NCBI GenBank assembly: GCA_009775705.1
Contig: VSQE01000136.1
Location: 1 to 24,726 of the forward strand
Direction of reading: 5' to 3'
Source: Prevotellamassilia sp.
GTDB taxonomy: Bacteria > Bacteroidota > Bacteroidia > Bacteroidales > Bacteroidaceae
Length of the DNA stretch: 24,726 bases
The stretch's first letter is position 1. Every line of letters starts with the position of its first letter. The notes below the pieces were generated by a model that saw only the letters and a list, made by a program, of their open reading frames with translations, was not told the origin of the DNA and made no database searches. Made by a program: the position numbers and the translations under genes. Positions 24,349-24,726 of this stretch are shown piece by piece.

Positions 24349-24726
24349 ATGAGTCAACAAAAACAACAATCGCAAAAGAATATAATGAGTGCTAAATGGA
24401 TATTTGCTGTTTTGGTCGTTGTCGTTATTGCATTTGGTTTAGGTTTATATTTCCATACATGTATTCCATTTTCAAAAGAGAACAACTCCACTCCAATAGA
24501 AACAGAGATATCTAATGATTCTAAAGATGAAAAAAGTGAGTTCCAAACTAATATTCACGAAATTAGCATTTCCAACGTTGAGTGTGGATATTATTTGCCA
24601 TCCAGTAAAGTTGCTACATACACAGCAGATAATCTTATAGATGGCAATATAAAAACGGCTTGGGCGGTGAACCTTGATAGTCCTATCTATGATTGTGATG
24701 CTTTGTTTGGTCCTATTTTTACTGTT
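24349..24726 (+). CDS. Membrane-anchored protein with NADase-type glycan-binding-like domain (3' end outside window)
   Basis: The frame opens at the ATG at 24349 and runs off the window after 126 codons. A short polar N-terminus (MSQQKQQSQKNIMSAK) is followed by one membrane helix (WIFAVLVVVVIAFGLGLYF, about residues 17-35), a polar Ser/Glu/Lys linker (about 42-65), and a beta-rich start ISISNVECGYYLPSSK with YTADNLIDGNIKTAWAVN near 95-112. The D-N-L-I-D-G-N-x-x-T-A-W pattern is the signature of discoidin-like carbohydrate-binding folds, in particular the NADase-type glycan-binding domain. The protein would sit in the inner membrane with the domain outside. It probably shares a transcript with the preceding exported protein; joint action is inference. 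Confidence 0.65.
   Translation, partial: MSQQKQQSQKNIMSAKWIFAVLVVVVIAFGLGLYFHTCIPFSKENNSTPIETEISNDSKDEKSEFQTNIHEISISNVECGYYLPSSKVATYTADNLIDGNIKTAWAVNLDSPIYDCDALFGPIFTV

Larger units (their letters stand above)
17589..24726. mobile_element. Integrated element next to guaA (left part; right end outside window)
   Basis: An abrupt drop in GC after guaA coincides with a tyrosine integrase, repeats typical of integrase sites, a NUMOD-like small protein, a replication-type winged-helix protein, small accessory genes, a second tyrosine recombinase and envelope proteins of unknown role. No mobilisation, conjugation or phage structural gene is in view, so the class of element (mobilizable island, ICE or satellite) cannot be decided. 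The left border is placed at the tandem repeat by inference. No second copy of that repeat occurs inside the window. Confidence 0.65.

Overview
The window comes from a Bacteroidales genome (Bacteroides or a close relative). The clues are promoters of the Bacteroides type (TAnnTTTG -7 boxes with a TTG about 20 bp upstream), weak or absent Shine-Dalgarno sequences, many 'SAQ'-type and DUF families typical of gut Bacteroidales, and the style of the capsule locus. I cannot name the species from this sequence alone.

Positions 1-15796 are the distal part of a surface polysaccharide (capsule or O-antigen-like) locus on the + strand. It opens with the 3' end of a UDP-sugar dehydrogenase, then wecB and wecC, which make UDP-ManNAc and UDP-ManNAcA. 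A minus-strand AAA ATPase (2745-3917) with a twin-palindrome operator interrupts the series. An AT-rich block (about 4.3-11.05 kb) follows, carrying the structure-specific genes: flippase, polymerase, GT4 glycosyltransferase, a sugar-transfer ATP-grasp protein, a CapK/PaaK-like adenylate-forming enzyme and a frameshifted acetyltransferase with a G7 tract. The series closes with GC-richer genes: an (alpha/alpha)-barrel-like protein, a nucleotidyltransferase-fold protein, a WecG/TagA/CpsF transferase and a WecA/TagO-type initiating transferase with a winged-helix-like tail. Together wecB, wecC, wecG and wecA could build a ManNAcA-GlcNAc-PP-undecaprenol start unit, which the variable block would extend, modify, flip and polymerise.

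Positions 15870-17480 are guaA (GMP synthase), with its own promoter and an intrinsic terminator. It marks the edge of the conserved chromosome.

From about 17.6 kb to the window end lies an AT-rich integrated element. Its start has a tandem 13-bp repeat plus inverted copy (a candidate attachment or arm-site region), then a full-length tyrosine integrase, a NUMOD-like small protein, a winged-helix replication-type protein, a small minus-strand protein, a WYL_2/SH3-fold protein and a second, catalytic-domain-only tyrosine recombinase. Just after that recombinase is a 271-bp non-coding region (21978-22248). It holds two hairpins whose stems differ but keep pairing, and whose loops share three sequence blocks in inverted orientation. 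This is the most unusual structure in the window. Two envelope proteins follow: one with a signal peptide and an internal TonB-C-like domain, and one (cut by the window end) with a membrane anchor and the start of an NADase-type glycan-binding-like domain. The right end of the element is outside the window.
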